Positions 13,311 to 24,753 are shown, numbered from the stretch's first letter. The stretch is DNA of 64,000 nucleotides from Siphlonurus alternatus (GCA_949825025.1 OX463785.1:11781971-11845970); one strand, 5' to 3'. Program-made: numbers and translations. Notes: a model not told the origin generated them from the sequence alone.

Positions 13311-13630
13311 ATGGAGTATCAACCTCAATTTTTTTATTGCAGAAATGGATAGAGGGTGCAAAGTTATGCTACCCTAATTTTTATCAGATTTTTTAGAGCC
13401 CGAGAAGTATTTTTAAAAAATTATTGAAAGTTATTTTTCTGACTTCACGAGACGCCGCTCCTTAAGAAAAAGATAGGACTTTCCGCCGCGTGACGTCACA
13501 AAAATCTCTTTCAATAATTTTTTTAAAAATACTTTCCGGGCTCTAAAAAATCTGAAAAAAATCAGGGTAGCATAACTTTTTACCCTCTATCCATTTCTGC
13601 AATAAAAAAAAATTGAGGTCGATACTCCAT
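13311..13630. mobile_element. ATGGAGTATC-ended MITE (family B, copy 1), CRE subtype
   Basis: Long inverted arms (ATGGAGTATC, ATTGCAGAAATGGATAGAGG, TTTTTAGAGCCCG) around a short centre with GATAGGACTT and a TGACGTCA palindrome at 13491-13498. The partner site on the left arm is mutated (TGACTTCA). 320 bp. Confidence 0.9.
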
Positions 13631-13998
13631 TATTATCCTTTTTACCTTAGCTATTAATTTTATCGTTTGCTAATTATTTGCCACTGTTTTTACCGACGTC
13701 ATCAGATTGACTTGATGACGTCACAGAATCAAAATCCAATATCTCTATTTTGATAAAAAAATATATATAAATAGTTCATTGCCACACGTGACAATTGATG
13801 GTATGAAGGAGAACTTTTTTTATTATTGAAAGTCTGGGATCAAACTGACATATCTAGTTTTTGTGCACTAAAGGTAAATTTCTTACCTTTTTGTTTTCAT
13901 ATAGATAACAGCCTTATAGCTGAATGGTTTTTAGTCTAGTTTGATCCTCAATTATTATAGCTTTATGTTTTTATAAAAGTTTTATGTTCTCATTAATA

Positions 13999-14040
<42 letters not shown>

Positions 14041-14432
14041 GTCATGTTTTCTCATTTTAAAAAATACCATAAATTTATTTTTTAAGCGAATAAAAACACA
14101 AAATAAGCACGTTTGAAACGTTGTATTTATTTTTTTTTTGTTAAATCTCAGCAAATTTAGTTCTAAATTAAATCAAACTTTTGCAAAAGTTTTTCTTTTT
14201 CTCTTTATGTCTCTTTTGCTACATATTACGAGGTTTGTAAGATTTTGAGGAAGTCTGGAAAAAAAAAGTTAGTCGACACGCTTTCTGAGTACGGGATACA
14301 AAGTTAGTTTAATATTATACTCTACTAAGGATAAGGTTCAAATTCGTATGTTAAAACATTGAAAATTGATTAGGAAAGAAGTAAAATATTTATTTTATTG
14401 ATTGTATTAAGTCATGAGAAGTTGGCAGAGAG

Positions 14433-14438
<6 letters not shown>
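13631..14438. other. AT-rich stretch with a 36-bp A run
   Basis: A poly(A) run occupies about 14003-14038. A pair of GACGTCA motifs lies near 13695 and 13718. No gene was recognised. Confidence 0.4.

Positions 14439-14520
<82 letters not shown>
14439..14520 (+). repeat. (GA)n microsatellite
   Basis: About 80 bp of uninterrupted GA, same strand orientation as the tracts at 4566, 42535 and 63114. Confidence 0.95.
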
Positions 14521-14523
<3 letters not shown>

Positions 14524-14761
14524 ACCCTGACCAGTTGGTCAAAGGAAAAAGTAAAACCTATATAGCAAGCTAGATATTCGCAGTGAAGTAAAAAAAAGTT
14601 GGTTTGCTAAAAATCGTCAAAGGAAAAAATAAAAAGAAAGACAATTCTGTTCTATTTCATCATCATGGTTGGAGAAACTCTGTAAGATTTGCCTTCCTCT
14701 CCATTACTGTATGCATGTAGTATACAAACTTCACTAATATACTTCTTTTTATATGACGAAC

Positions 14762-14982
14762 TTAAGGCGGATTCACATGGCAATTTACATCATGCGACGC
14801 GACGCGAATAATGCGCACTTGCTGTAATATCCATTGGCGGCTATATTTGGCGATTAAAAGAAAAAGAGCATCGTAATTAACGCGATTCCCGGGGAATTCG
14901 CCGCCGCATAGGATTTCGCAGCCTTTACGTCAAAATCGCGTCGCATCGCCATTTAAATGTCGCCATCTGAATCCACCTTTAA
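14762..14982. mobile_element. Palindromic MITE with TTAAGGCGGATTCACATGGC ends (family D)
   Basis: Ends TTAAGGCGGATTCACATGGC and GCCATCTGAATCCACCTTTAA enclose a CpG-rich interior with matching GCGACGCGACG and AATCGCGTCGCATCGCC arms. About 221 bp, degenerate. Confidence 0.75.
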
Positions 14983-15111
14983 AAAAAAAAGAAAAAGTTT
15001 GAAATATAGGTTTTTTGATTGCTTATTGATGGAGTTATTATATTAAATATGTAAACGAAAACAATACAAAGGTTATGTTATATTCAGGTCTTATAAGTTA
15101 TGTGTGTCATT

Positions 15112-15400
15112 GTATAGTATAGTATAGTATAGTATAGTATAGTATAGTATAGTATAGTATAGTATAGTATAGTATAGTATAGTATAGTATAGTATAGTAT
15201 AGTATAGTATAGTATAGTATAGTATAGTATAGTATAGTATAGTATAGTATAGTATAGTATAGTATAGTATAGTATAGTATAGTATAGTATAGTATAGTAT
15301 AGTATAGTATAGTATAGTATAGTATAGTATAGTATAGTATAGTATAGTATAGTATAGTATAGTATAGTATAGTATAGTATAGTATAGTATAGTATAGTAT
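15112..15400 (+). repeat. Pentanucleotide array (AGTAT)n, ~58 units
   Basis: About 289 bp of perfect AGTAT repeats, flanked by unrelated AT-rich DNA. Remarkable for lack of interruptions, suggesting recent expansion or, less likely, an assembly artefact. Confidence 0.97.
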
Positions 15401-16111
15401 ATTATTATGAAATTTTCAATTCATATCATTAATTAGCTCTAACGTAAAACTGAAGTTTTCATAATTAAACTTTAATTGCAATATCTCTACAAAACTAAAT
15501 CATTTTTAAATCAAACAAAAGTCAAAATACCATGTAAATATTTTTTTGTATATATTTATCTAAAAGTAATTACTGAAGAACACAGATTGGCCTGTTTTTT
15601 TTATCTTAATTCCAATGGAAATATATTTAGCTTTAGGCATTTCAAAATACGAAATATTAAATCTCATTTTTTTAATTACTCTTTATTTACTTTCGTTTTA
15701 TAAACATTTTCTGTTTGTAAATAGCAAAAAAATATAAAAATAATATTATTTTTAAAGAAATTTAAATAATGTTATATTCTCTCTCTGAAATAAAATCTTT
15801 TAGCCCGGAAGTTCGACTAAAAGGTCTTAAAACTTGTTGTATAGTAAATGGAACTTTTGGGGGTAGTAAAATTGGAGGAACTTTAATAGTACTTTATTTT
15901 TTATTACCCTCTTAAAAATTAGAGAACTATAAAAACGAAAAAGTTTTTTGTTTGTTTTATTTTTGAAGGTATTTAACCCTAATAATATCCTCGTTTTACA
16001 ACGTTTAAAACACGAGTAACAGTTGTGTTATACTTTTCTTGTAATTACTGTTAAAAAAAACATTTTAACATTATTTTGTTTAATTTTGAGTGAAATAGTA
16101 TCTTTGAAATA
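15401..16111. other. AT-rich stretch, nothing recognised
   Basis: No supportable gene or repeat. Confidence 0.4.
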
Positions 16112-16237
16112 TTAGGCCTGTTCGTAAGCCCTGCTCGGTGTACACTTTCTGCACCCAATCGACCTTATGTACATGCGATATAAGGTCGATTGGGTGTAGA
16201 AAGTGTACACGGAGCAGGGTTTACGAACAGGCCTAAT
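16112..16237. mobile_element. 126-bp near-perfect hairpin MITE, TTAGGCCTGTTCG ends
   Basis: Arms of about 57 bp (TTAGGCCTGTTCG, CACCCAATCGACCTTAT) repeat inverted with only a couple of differences around an 11-bp loop. The ends resemble those of the element at 10854. Confidence 0.85.
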
Positions 16238-17197
16238 CTTGCGCACTATTTCTGACATTCTGAGTCGTGAATTTCTGCTGATACGATGATATGAGAGGCT
16301 TATATTTAGCATTAAATTCAATTTTAAAAATATATTGATATAGAAGGTCCCTCGCTCATTTCTTTTCAATCTTATCTTTTGTGTTGCTGAGTCAAAATAT
16401 TTTAATTCTCTTCTTCAATTTTGTATTTTTGTATTTGTATTTATTTATTGCACATATAGAACCGTAAGGTACAAAATGCATGTTTACAATATTTTAGTAT
16501 TGCAATTTTATTGTTGAGAATACAATATATTATTCTTTTTAATGCTTCAATTAATTTTAATATGGAAAAGGGAGTTTCATTCTGAACTAATAAAAATTAC
16601 ACAATTTTATTTTTTATTTTTTTTATTAAATGTCTATACATTTTAAGTTACTGTAGTCATAATTTTTTATATACTTTATTAATGTATTTAATAAAAATAA
16701 AAAATTAAAACATTTACTTAATAATTTTAATTAGCAATCGTAGAAATTGCAAATTTGTAATGCTTGTATTAATACTTTTAAAATATATTAATAAATAATA
16801 ATATAAGGATTGTTAAGTGAATTTATCAAAAGTAACAAAAAGAAATAATTACACACATGATTGATATGCTAGGATAAAATTATATTTGTAAAATGAAAAT
16901 CTTGATAAATTAATACTTTTAAATAAATAAGTACTTATAAGAATCATTTTTCTAACAATCTATAACTGTAATTCAAGTAAAGATATAAATGTATCAAGTA
17001 TATTACATACTATTTTGTAGCTTTAATAATCATATACAATTAAAATTCCATGTAAATTTAATGGTACCAATTTAAAACAAGTAGAGACGAAATTAAATTT
17101 TGTGTCACTTGACATGCTGACGTGGAATGTGGATGCAGTTGAAATAACAACGCACGGGAAGGGAAGGAACATCACACAGGTACACTATGGACAGCAT
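16238..17197. other. AT-rich stretch, nothing firm
   Basis: TTTATTTATTGCACATATAG near 16440 looks like a retrotransposon 3' tail, but no body is visible. No gene seen. Confidence 0.35.
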
Positions 17198-17421
17198 TAT
17201 ATCAGGTTAAGACACGCGTGAATTTCGTACGTCTTTTGTTCAGGATCCATTGAACCGCGAAATTTAAAACATTGTGATTGGCGCATTTGAAAATTTCCCG
17301 GTGCAATGGGTCCTGATCCTCACTTGTCTTTCTTCTGATTGGTGGACCCATTAAACCGCGAAATTAGTGAATTTGAAATACTTGAATATGATTGGCAAGC
17401 CTTTTAACATAACCTGATATA
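17198..17421. mobile_element. MITE-like inverted repeat with TATATCAGGTTA ends
   Basis: TATATCAGGTTA at the left and TAACCTGATATA at the right. The interior carries inverted CATTGAACCGCGAAATTT and CATTAAACCGCGAAATTA plus GATTGGC motifs. About 224 bp. Confidence 0.65.
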
Positions 17422-17459
17422 AAGCAAACCTTGGACTAACTTCTAACTTTACTTCTGCC

Positions 17460-17860
17460 TCACGTGCTAGAGCTGCAGCTCCAATAGACAGAGAAATGTA
17501 GATTGGTAATTTTTAAAGAAGATGCCAAAATATCACCCAGTATATAAAAAAAGTTTTGGTTCACCACGCCTCCATAGACTACGTGGTAACGTCTACAAAC
17601 AAAGCAGGAGTAAAGTTCGTCGTGCATGCATGGTGTTGAGGGGTATAAATTTGTTACCGAACAAATGAAGTTCACCTTAGACTATGAAAATTTATCACTA
17701 ATCTGCATGTTTGGGGCCGCTGCCACGCCATCTATATAGACGTAGTTAACTTGCAATTTGTTTAGATGGCATCTGGGTGCTCTTGTTACCTCATCCAAAA
17801 TTGAAAACTTGCATTGCTTTGTCTTTTGCAGCTGCAGCTCTAGCAAATGCTGTCCCGAGA
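17460..17860. mobile_element. Inverted-repeat element with CTAGAGCTGCAGCTCC ends (family O, copy 1)
   Basis: GCTAGAGCTGCAGCTCC near 17466 and its complement near 17830-17846 bracket about 400 bp. The left part (CACCACGCCTCCATAGAC, AACAAAGCAGGAGTAAAG) recurs at 30075 (reversed) and 30725. Confidence 0.6.
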
Positions 17861-17925
17861 GGTACACTTTAAGATAATACAAACGTTATCGCTGCTCTGT
17901 TATTCACGCAGTCTATGGAGGTACA

Positions 17926-18240
17926 ATGGAGTACCTCAATTTTTTTATTGCAAAAATGGATAGAGGGTGCAAAGTTATGCTATCCTGATTTTTTTCAGAT
18001 TTTTTACAGCCCTGGAAGTATTTTTAAAAAATTATTGAAAGTCCTTTTTGTGACGTCACGAGGCGCCTTTCCTTAAGTAAAGGATAGGACTTGCCGTCAC
18101 GTGACGTCATAAAAAGGAATTTCAATAATTTTTTAAAAGTACTCCAGGACTGTAAAATATTTGAAAAAAATCAGGGTAGCATAACTTTGCACCCTCTATC
18201 CATTTCTGCAATAAAAAAAAAATTGAGGTCGATACTCCAT
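17926..18240. mobile_element. ATGGAGTATC-ended MITE (family B, copy 2), CRE subtype
   Basis: Same arms as copy 1; the left end has lost part of the TATCGACC. Two intact TGACGTCA palindromes at 18051-18058 and 18102-18109 flank the centre. Confidence 0.9.
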
Positions 18241-18300
18241 TAACAGTTTTATTTATATCATTGCAGAATCTTTTGTAATATTAAAATACAAAACATTAAT

Positions 18301-18614
18301 TTTCTTTATCAAACCCTAATTTAAGCGTTTCGCAGGCTTTTCCGGAATGGGGACGGCCACAATTTATCCCGACATTTGCCTGTGACTGAGGGAAACGTGA
18401 AAACCTTAGTTAGGGTAGACGCTACAGTTTTTGCCAATGAACCTGATTTACAATGGTCTAAATTCAGAGGAAACACATAGCGCAATGATTTACCCCTGGG
18501 TGAAAAAACATTTTTTTAAATGGTCACTCATCCAAAAACTACTAACTACGTTCGGCGTTGCTTGACTTCGGTGATCTGACGAGACCCGCGGTCAAGCGCA
18601 CTGGGCCACACTTC
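18301..18614 (-). mobile_element. 5S-headed SINE, near full length (S1)
   Basis: On the minus strand it starts with GTGTGGCCCAGTGCG, then a segment resembling the 5S rRNA internal promoter region (GATCACCGAAGTCAAGCAAC, then TTAGTAGTTTTTGGATGAGTGACC with matching spacing). The body includes a stem-loop core of the type CTGA-GGTTTTCACGTTTCCCTCAG, and ends near GGGTTTGATAAAG. Non-autonomous retrotransposon transcribed by RNA polymerase III; LINE partner unknown. Confidence 0.8.
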
Positions 18615-19621
18615 CCACAATACATAAAATATTATTATATTATCAACATGTTAATGAATTTCAATGGATGAGATATTTTCTAATGAAGTTAGGTCAATTA
18701 CAAAGAAGGAAAAAAAGGTAGGTTACATAACTAAGTGACTGTTATATATTATGTAATGAGCTGCTGAACAAATTGCCTAACAACAAGGCGGGAAAATGTG
18801 AATATTTTTCAAAATGATAAAAAACGTAGTTTAGAACATTCTCAGTATCCTCGCACATACGAGTAATATATACTGTATATAATACATCAAAAACATAAAC
18901 CATACAATCAAAAAGCTCTTCCATATAATTGGATGCATACCATAAAACTGTATTTCCATGTTTGCATGATAATTTTCTTTTAAACCAATACTAAAAAACA
19001 TTATTTAAATTAAACAAATATTAAAGTTTGTACATTGTATATAATATATTATATAGCTATAACATAAAATTGTTAATTTTTTTCTATATGTTAGAGGTTA
19101 TGTTGACTTAGTAATTGTTTATTTATGATTATATACAAAATTATAACAATACAAATATTTGCAAAAGAGGATAAGTGGAGGATGTTAGCTAAATGTGTGT
19201 GTGTGTGAGAGAAAACAGAAAAGTTCTTGCTTTAAACTGTGGCGTGAATGTAGAAATAAATAAATATAACATAAAATTGTATAAAAAAAAGTATCTTTCA
19301 ACGAATAATTAACAAAAATTTTATTACTTATATACTGCAATAATAATATTATTATGATATACATACATATACATATATAAATTCTGACATCTCTACAAAA
19401 TTATAGCATTAAATTGGGATAAAAAGATAACTTACAGTGTTACGTATGATACTCTTTGGATTAGAGGGATTAATTAGAGGGTTCATCTTTTCATGAACTT
19501 TTATAATCGAGTATTTATTTTACATATTTTTTAATATAAATGACTCAAAATTCAATTCGATTCCCAATTCCATCAGATTTTACTCAAAGAACTGCCACAT
19601 TCGAGATAATTCTGACCGTAC
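18615..19621. other. AT-rich stretch, nothing recognised
   Basis: A short GT run near 19195. No gene seen. Confidence 0.4.
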
Positions 19622-19945
19622 CGACCATTCTGACTTTGGTTTCCATGTTTCCCTGAGTCACAACAGTAAAGTCACTATGTAATTTTATTCTGCTAGTTTT
19701 ACCTCCAGTTAACAGCTCCTTGCAATTAGATCGACCATTCTAAATTTGGTTTTCATGTTTCCCTGAGTCACACCAGTAAAGTCACAATGTAATTTTATGC
19801 TGTTAGTCCTACCTCCAGTTAACAGCTCCTTGCAATTAGATCGACCATTCTAAATTTGGTTTTCATGTTTCCCTGAGTCACAACAGTAAAGTCGTGATGT
19901 AATTTTATGCTGTTAGTCCTACCTCCAGTTAACAGCTCCTTGCAA
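19622..19945 (+). repeat. Three tandem 110-bp units containing a SINE core
   Basis: CGACCATTC recurs at 19622, 19732 and 19842, giving a period of exactly 110 bp; the third unit is cut slightly short. Each unit starts with a stretch like the SINE core (GACCATTCT, TTCATGTTTCCCTGAGTCAC) followed by ACCTCCAGTTAACAGCTCC. Units 2 and 3 are most alike. Confidence 0.9.
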
Positions 19946-20191
19946 ATGGTTGCGGGATTCGCTGACGAGGCCTCAGGGAAAATATATGAAGGATATTGGA
20001 GAGCGTCTTGCAGACAGTAATGAGGAAATTTTCAAGCTTCATTGTTATTACACTGACTTTCATTATATCAGTTTTGTATGACTGTAATAATCATTATCAT
20101 GTGTATTTTATTACATAAGTGAAAATTATAATAATAAGTCTTCATATATAATATTATACTCAAATCATGTTATTTATTTTTTATGATTGTA

Positions 20192-20939
20192 CAGGAGGTG
20201 TACACAAGACCTTTAGATTTTTCAAAGCCAAACAACAAACGTTTGGAATTTTTTTATGTTCACTTAATATACATCAAATTAAAGCTCTGAATTTAAAATT
20301 TTCAAAAATGTGAGCAGAAAAACAAAAATAATAGGTAAGTTTTGTTTTTACCCGTTGGAAGGCAAAATGGCCAAAATAGGAGCTTTTTACACTGTTTCTT
20401 GTGTCGCTTTGCAGATTAAGTATTCCTAGGCCTATGGATAGGCTCGACACCATGAGTCCCCAGTTTCTCTGACTTCACTATTTAGAATTTTTCCTACGGA
20501 GCTATCATTTGGAAGGGACCGTGTTAACGATTCCAGTGTGAGACGTGCTGGAGCTAAAGCAGCGCATCACCACCACGATCCAGTTCACCATGCCTGTCAT
20601 GCTGCGCAATGTGTGGCTTGAGCTCTAGGAGGGACTGGATGTTACTGAGCCATCAATGGTGCCCATTTAGAGAAGCATTGTTGCACTTTCTTTGAAAAAA
20701 AAATCAACAAGCATGAGAATTGAAGTAAACAATTTTCAGGTGTAGGTGCAGTCGTGATTTCGAAAAAAAAAGTGCACATTTTGATTTCTAGCGGGTAAAC
20801 AAGAAAAATTACCATTACATTTTTTTTCTGTTGACAATCTCAAAACTTTAATTTGATGCATATAAATTACATATTTTTTTTGTTTGTTCATTATTTGGGT
20901 TTGAAAAAAACAAATTATAACAATCTTATGGACACCCTG
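20192..20939 (+). mobile_element. 748-bp internally deleted Tc1/mariner-type transposon
   Basis: Ends CAGGAGGTGTACACAAGA and the complement of CAGGGTGTCCATAAGA are the outer parts of inverted repeats about 180 bp long (shared ATCAAATTAAAG and TACCCG near their inner ends). TA precedes the left end; TT follows the right, consistent with a decayed TA duplication. The interior holds a transposase remnant. Confidence 0.8.
20455..20690 (+). pseudogene. Broken DDE transposase C-terminus (Tc1/mariner superfamily)
   Basis: In one frame the sequence reads SPQF, stop, then LEFFLRSYHLEG, and later ELKQRITTTIQ and MLRNVWLEL. This follows the family pattern SPDLTPLDFFLWGY ... LKxRI ... MLxxVWxEL. A shift to another frame then gives INGAHLE, like the family's C-terminal TNGAHIE. 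At least three stops and one frameshift are present, and the N-terminal DNA-binding region and first two acidic residues are missing. It cannot make an active enzyme. Confidence 0.82.
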
Positions 20940-21177
20940 TTCGCACCAGACCTACAACCTTATTCTACTCGACCTTTTTATTTTACTATTACTAACGAAT
21001 AGTGAGCGTTAATTAATTAATACAACAATAATAATAAAAATTAAACCAAAACTTAGCTAAGTAAACTGATTTTAGAATTATTGTCAACATTAAATAAGTA
21101 ATATATACATTCCAAATATATTTTACTTTTTAAAATCATATAAAATAACAGGTTATTTTTTTTTAATTTTTTAATTT
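20940..21177. other. AT-rich spacer
   Basis: Nothing recognised. Confidence 0.4.
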
Positions 21178-21339
21178 TAATGGGCACAATTCACGAAACA
21201 GTTAGCCAGGTTTCTAACCACGTTTAGCTTAACCACGTTTAACTAAGGTGGTTTAACACGTAAAACAGGTATAGTTAAACGTGGTTAAGCTAAACGTGGT
21301 TAGACACCTGGCTAACTTCTTCGTGAATCGCACCCATTA
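21178..21339. mobile_element. Hairpin MITE with GGGTGC-ATTCACGAAG-type ends (family G, copy 1)
   Basis: Ends TAATGGGCACAATTCACGAA and TTCGTGAATCGCACCCATTA, with inner arms repeating AACCACGTTTAGCTTAACCA. The same ends are seen at 63417. Confidence 0.8.
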
Positions 21340-21771
21340 TATTTAAATAAAAAAAATAAAAAATATTTTTTTTCGTTACATTAGATTAAAAGTAAACATT
21401 AGCCAACCAAACCCAAATTACGACCATTAAATATTTATTTATCATAAATCATGTAAATATAATATAAATATATTATTTGTTGAAGCAAACCATTTTATAA
21501 ATATTGACAAATTTATGAAGTAAAATATTGGATAATGAAAACAACGAAATTTCGATCGATATTGAGTGCATGATTGAAGTCGCTGGAATTGACCACTTGT
21601 AGCTTGAAGATAGAAGGACGAGTGATCCATACAAACAGCCAGGCACGCACACTCACGTCCGTGACCCAGTAGCAATTAAACTGCAAGTTATGAGAGTAGC
21701 ATGTGACCTAAATATAGAGTGCTTGAATCGTAAAATATCAATATCACCATCGTAGTAGTTCTGCTCATCAT

Positions 21772-21990
21772 CTACAGTCAAATTTAAATTATATTCCCTC
21801 CGAAAGTAGCCGGAAGTGTTAGGTTTCTGATCTTCATATTCTTATTTCAGCGTTGCAATTTCACACATAGGTCAATACTTGTACTTCAAGCCATTCTGTA
21901 AAGTTTCAAAACTGAATTAAAAACAGAAGAGCTGCAAACTTCACACTTCCGGCTACTTCCGGAAGGAATATCAAATTGATTTGACTGTAG
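21772..21990 (+). mobile_element. 219-bp MITE with CCGGAAGT arms (family J, copy 2)
   Basis: Begins CTACAGTCAAATT and ends with AATTGATTTGACTGTAG. Each arm carries a GTAGCCGGAAGTG and adjacent CCGGAAG or decayed CCGAAAG. Same length as copy 3 but in the opposite orientation. Confidence 0.9.
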
Positions 21991-22056
21991 TTCTGAATAA
22001 AAGAATATATCAGCTGTACCCGAGTTGAAATATATTATTTAATCTTTTATTTACTA

Positions 22057-22270
22057 TTATGCTCTCTTTTCGTCTATATTCCGTCCTATTTTGCACCCTT
22101 TTAGAGGGGAAAAAAAAATTATGCCTTCTTTCCTCTTATATTGAGCATAAAATATTAGAAATATTGTCTTCATTTTATCCTCACTTTGAGCGAAAATGTG
22201 TTTTTGAGGTAAAAAGACGTTTTAAGATAAGGTTTAGACGTATAAAGGATGAGTTGAAGACTTAAAAAAT
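22057..22270 (+). repeat. Dispersed ~210-bp repeat (family P, copy 1)
   Basis: Shares the order CGTC-TATT, ATTTTGCA, TCTTTCCTCTTATTGAGCAT, TTAGAAATATT, GAGGTAAAA, GTTTAGACGT, AAAGGATGAGTTGAAGAC with the minus strand of 57091-57312 and 60045-60258. The open frame here is a by-product, not a gene. Confidence 0.7.
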
Positions 22271-23321
22271 GTTCAATTAGGGTGTATTATATAATATTCA
22301 TATGAAAAATGTTTTCAGATAAATTTTTATTAACTAAGTTCAGCGGTAACATGCAATAGAGTAACATAGGAGAGACAAGGGTTTTAATATCTCTCACGAA
22401 TTAATTGAAAATTTCATAGAAAGGGGTTGGGGGGAGGAAGGGGGAGGGGGGTTAGCGAGAATTTTGTATACCATCCTTCGTGAATCGAGCCCTTGCAAAT
22501 GTTTAAGAAAACTGGTATATGCTACCTATGGTAATTTTTAATTTTAAGAGAAAATCAAATTTTAATTTTTAAAATTGATGTATCTGGAGTTTTCAATTAT
22601 AACAAACTAATTTACAACATCAAATCTTACTTAATGTGTTTGTTTTAATCCATTAATTGAAAACTAATTGAAGATTCAAATTTTCAGTAAATACTCAGAA
22701 AATTAGCAAATTTGCAAGATTGAGATATGAAACAGTATATAGTGCTTAAATTAATTGATAATTAAGGTATATATAAAAATATTTATGTTTAAACCCATAG
22801 AGGCTGATTTCTTATTGAATTTTTCAGTGTAAAGCTTAGAATAATTTGTTAATCCTGTTTACACTAATTAAAGATATAGTATTAAAATGGCACTTGTAAA
22901 TTTATTAACAATTTCTCTTTTTAAGCTAAGTAAATTAACATTAACTATTGGTTAAAGAGATAAAAAAAGGCATGCTTACCTTAACTCTCCAACTTAAAGA
23001 GATTTAAATAAATAAAATATCGAAATTGAATAAAAAAATAAAGTTTAAATAAATAAACAAAATAAATATACGATTGAAAAATAATTACATTAGATGTTTG
23101 ATGTATTGTGATTTTTTTTTTAAATTTTGTATTGAACACTTTAGATATAGTGGTTTACATTATATAGGTATGTTTGTAACTGCACAATTGATTCAACAAA
23201 CAGGTAACATAAATATTATAAAAATCTTATTCTTATATAATTCGGTATGTTGAATGATCAAAATGAGCTTTTCCTGACTTTTAGCTTTGCAGGTGTTCGA
23301 TGTAATCCTCCTGATAATCAC
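22271..23321. other. AT-rich stretch, nothing firm
   Basis: A G-rich patch at 22425-22455 is followed by CTTCGTGAATCGAGCCCTT, which looks like a solitary end of family G. Confidence 0.4.
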
Positions 23322-23540
23322 TTACAGTCAAATTAATTTGATATTCCTTCCGGAAGTAGCCGGAAGTGTAAAGTTTGCAGCTCTTCTGTTTGTAATTCAT
23401 TTTTGAAATTTTATAAAGGGGTCTACAGTAAAAGTATTGACCTATATGTTAAATTTCAACGCTGAATTGCGAATAAGAAGACCAGAAACCTTTCACTTCC
23501 GGCTACTTCCGGAAGGGATATAATGTAAATTTGACTGTAA
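23322..23540 (-). mobile_element. 219-bp MITE with CCGGAAGT arms (family J, copy 3)
   Basis: TTACAGTCAAATT at the left and TTTGACTGTAA at the right, both arms with intact TTCCGGAAGTAGCCGGAAGT or its complement. Its interior is the reverse complement of copy 2. Confidence 0.92.
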
Positions 23541-24608
23541 TGTTCGTGCACGTCACTATGATTTGTACTACACTTCACGACGTTTTGAGATCCTCTTCTT
23601 TTGGATCATATTCAACATGAATACCCTTTACATGCAAAAGCTATGTACTAATACTTGATTTAAGAACATACTCCTTTTTCTGTAGTGAAAGCTATATTTA
23701 GCTGCTAGCAATATTTACAGTAAATTTCTATCAAGATTAACTGACAGATTTGTTCCAACACATTGAAATAAACGTTTCAATTCATTCTTTATTTTTATCA
23801 AGCGTATTAGAAATGTGCCAATAACGCAAGTTTTTATGTCATTTGTCCAAGTTGTCAGCACAAGTCAGAAAAGAGACGAAAATTCTAATTACCATAATTT
23901 GAGTCAATTTGTAACACATCTTTTCTGAAAGTGACAGCTTAAAAAAAAAATCAATAAGGGTGACAAAAAAATTGTCAAAATCAAGGAGAAGAGAAAGTAT
24001 GCCTTTTTTTTTTGTTTTTTTTTTGAGAATATAAATTTGGTATGTTTTACACGTTTTGTGTATTTTTTAAGTTTTTATTTATTTCCTAGATTATCAGAGA
24101 CGAGGATGTCTTATGGGCCAATATGGCTATACCCTAAATATGAAGACCAGAATATTTAAATTAATACTTTATTTCATTGTTCGATTTTATTACCTTTTAG
24201 TGTTTTAGCTTTGCTATTAGTTAGCGGTTAGGATTAATTAGACCACGTAACTACGATGTTCGGTAGCAATATAGAAGAACTCAACTCGCGTTAATTATAT
24301 GCATTATTAATTTTGCAACGAAATTCTCACGTGCATTATTTAAAAACTAAAATATAGAAAACAATTTTGACTGACATCAATTATTGTTATTTCGATTCAT
24401 TCAATTAAATATACATAAACTTTTAATTTTAATTTTTTTCGTCCAAACCACTCCAAACAATCAATCGTTATTTCCCTGCAAGGAACTTCCAATGATTTAA
24501 TCCTAGGTTATAATAGTTTATATTAATGAATTTATAAGATTAATCAAAACATTTTAAATATTTACATCTTTTTATAAATGTTGTTAGTATTCATAATTAA
24601 AACATATT
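23541..24608. other. AT-rich stretch, nothing recognised
   Basis: No supportable gene or repeat. Confidence 0.4.
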
Positions 24609-24753
24609 AAGGGGCATTCACAAAGTCTTAAGGCCACATTTAAGGCTCGATAATTTAAAGCTTGATTTTAGACGTGTGTTTTTTAGACACAAAATTTCTG
24701 GTCTTAAATTATTGAGCCTTAAATGTGGCCTTAAGGCTTTGTGAATGTCCCTT
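24609..24753. mobile_element. 145-bp hairpin MITE, AAGGGGCATTCAC ends (family G, copy 2)
   Basis: Arms AAGGGGCATTCACAAAG ... TTAAGGCCACATTTAAGG repeat inverted almost perfectly. A closely related copy lies at 55647. Confidence 0.88.

Noticed and set aside
18527..18600. 5S rRNA gene
   Set aside because: Only the internal region resembles 5S rRNA and it is joined to a SINE body; the 5S ends are missing.
19622..19945. CRISPR-like array
   Set aside because: Three contiguous 110-bp units without unique spacers in eukaryotic DNA; a plain tandem repeat.
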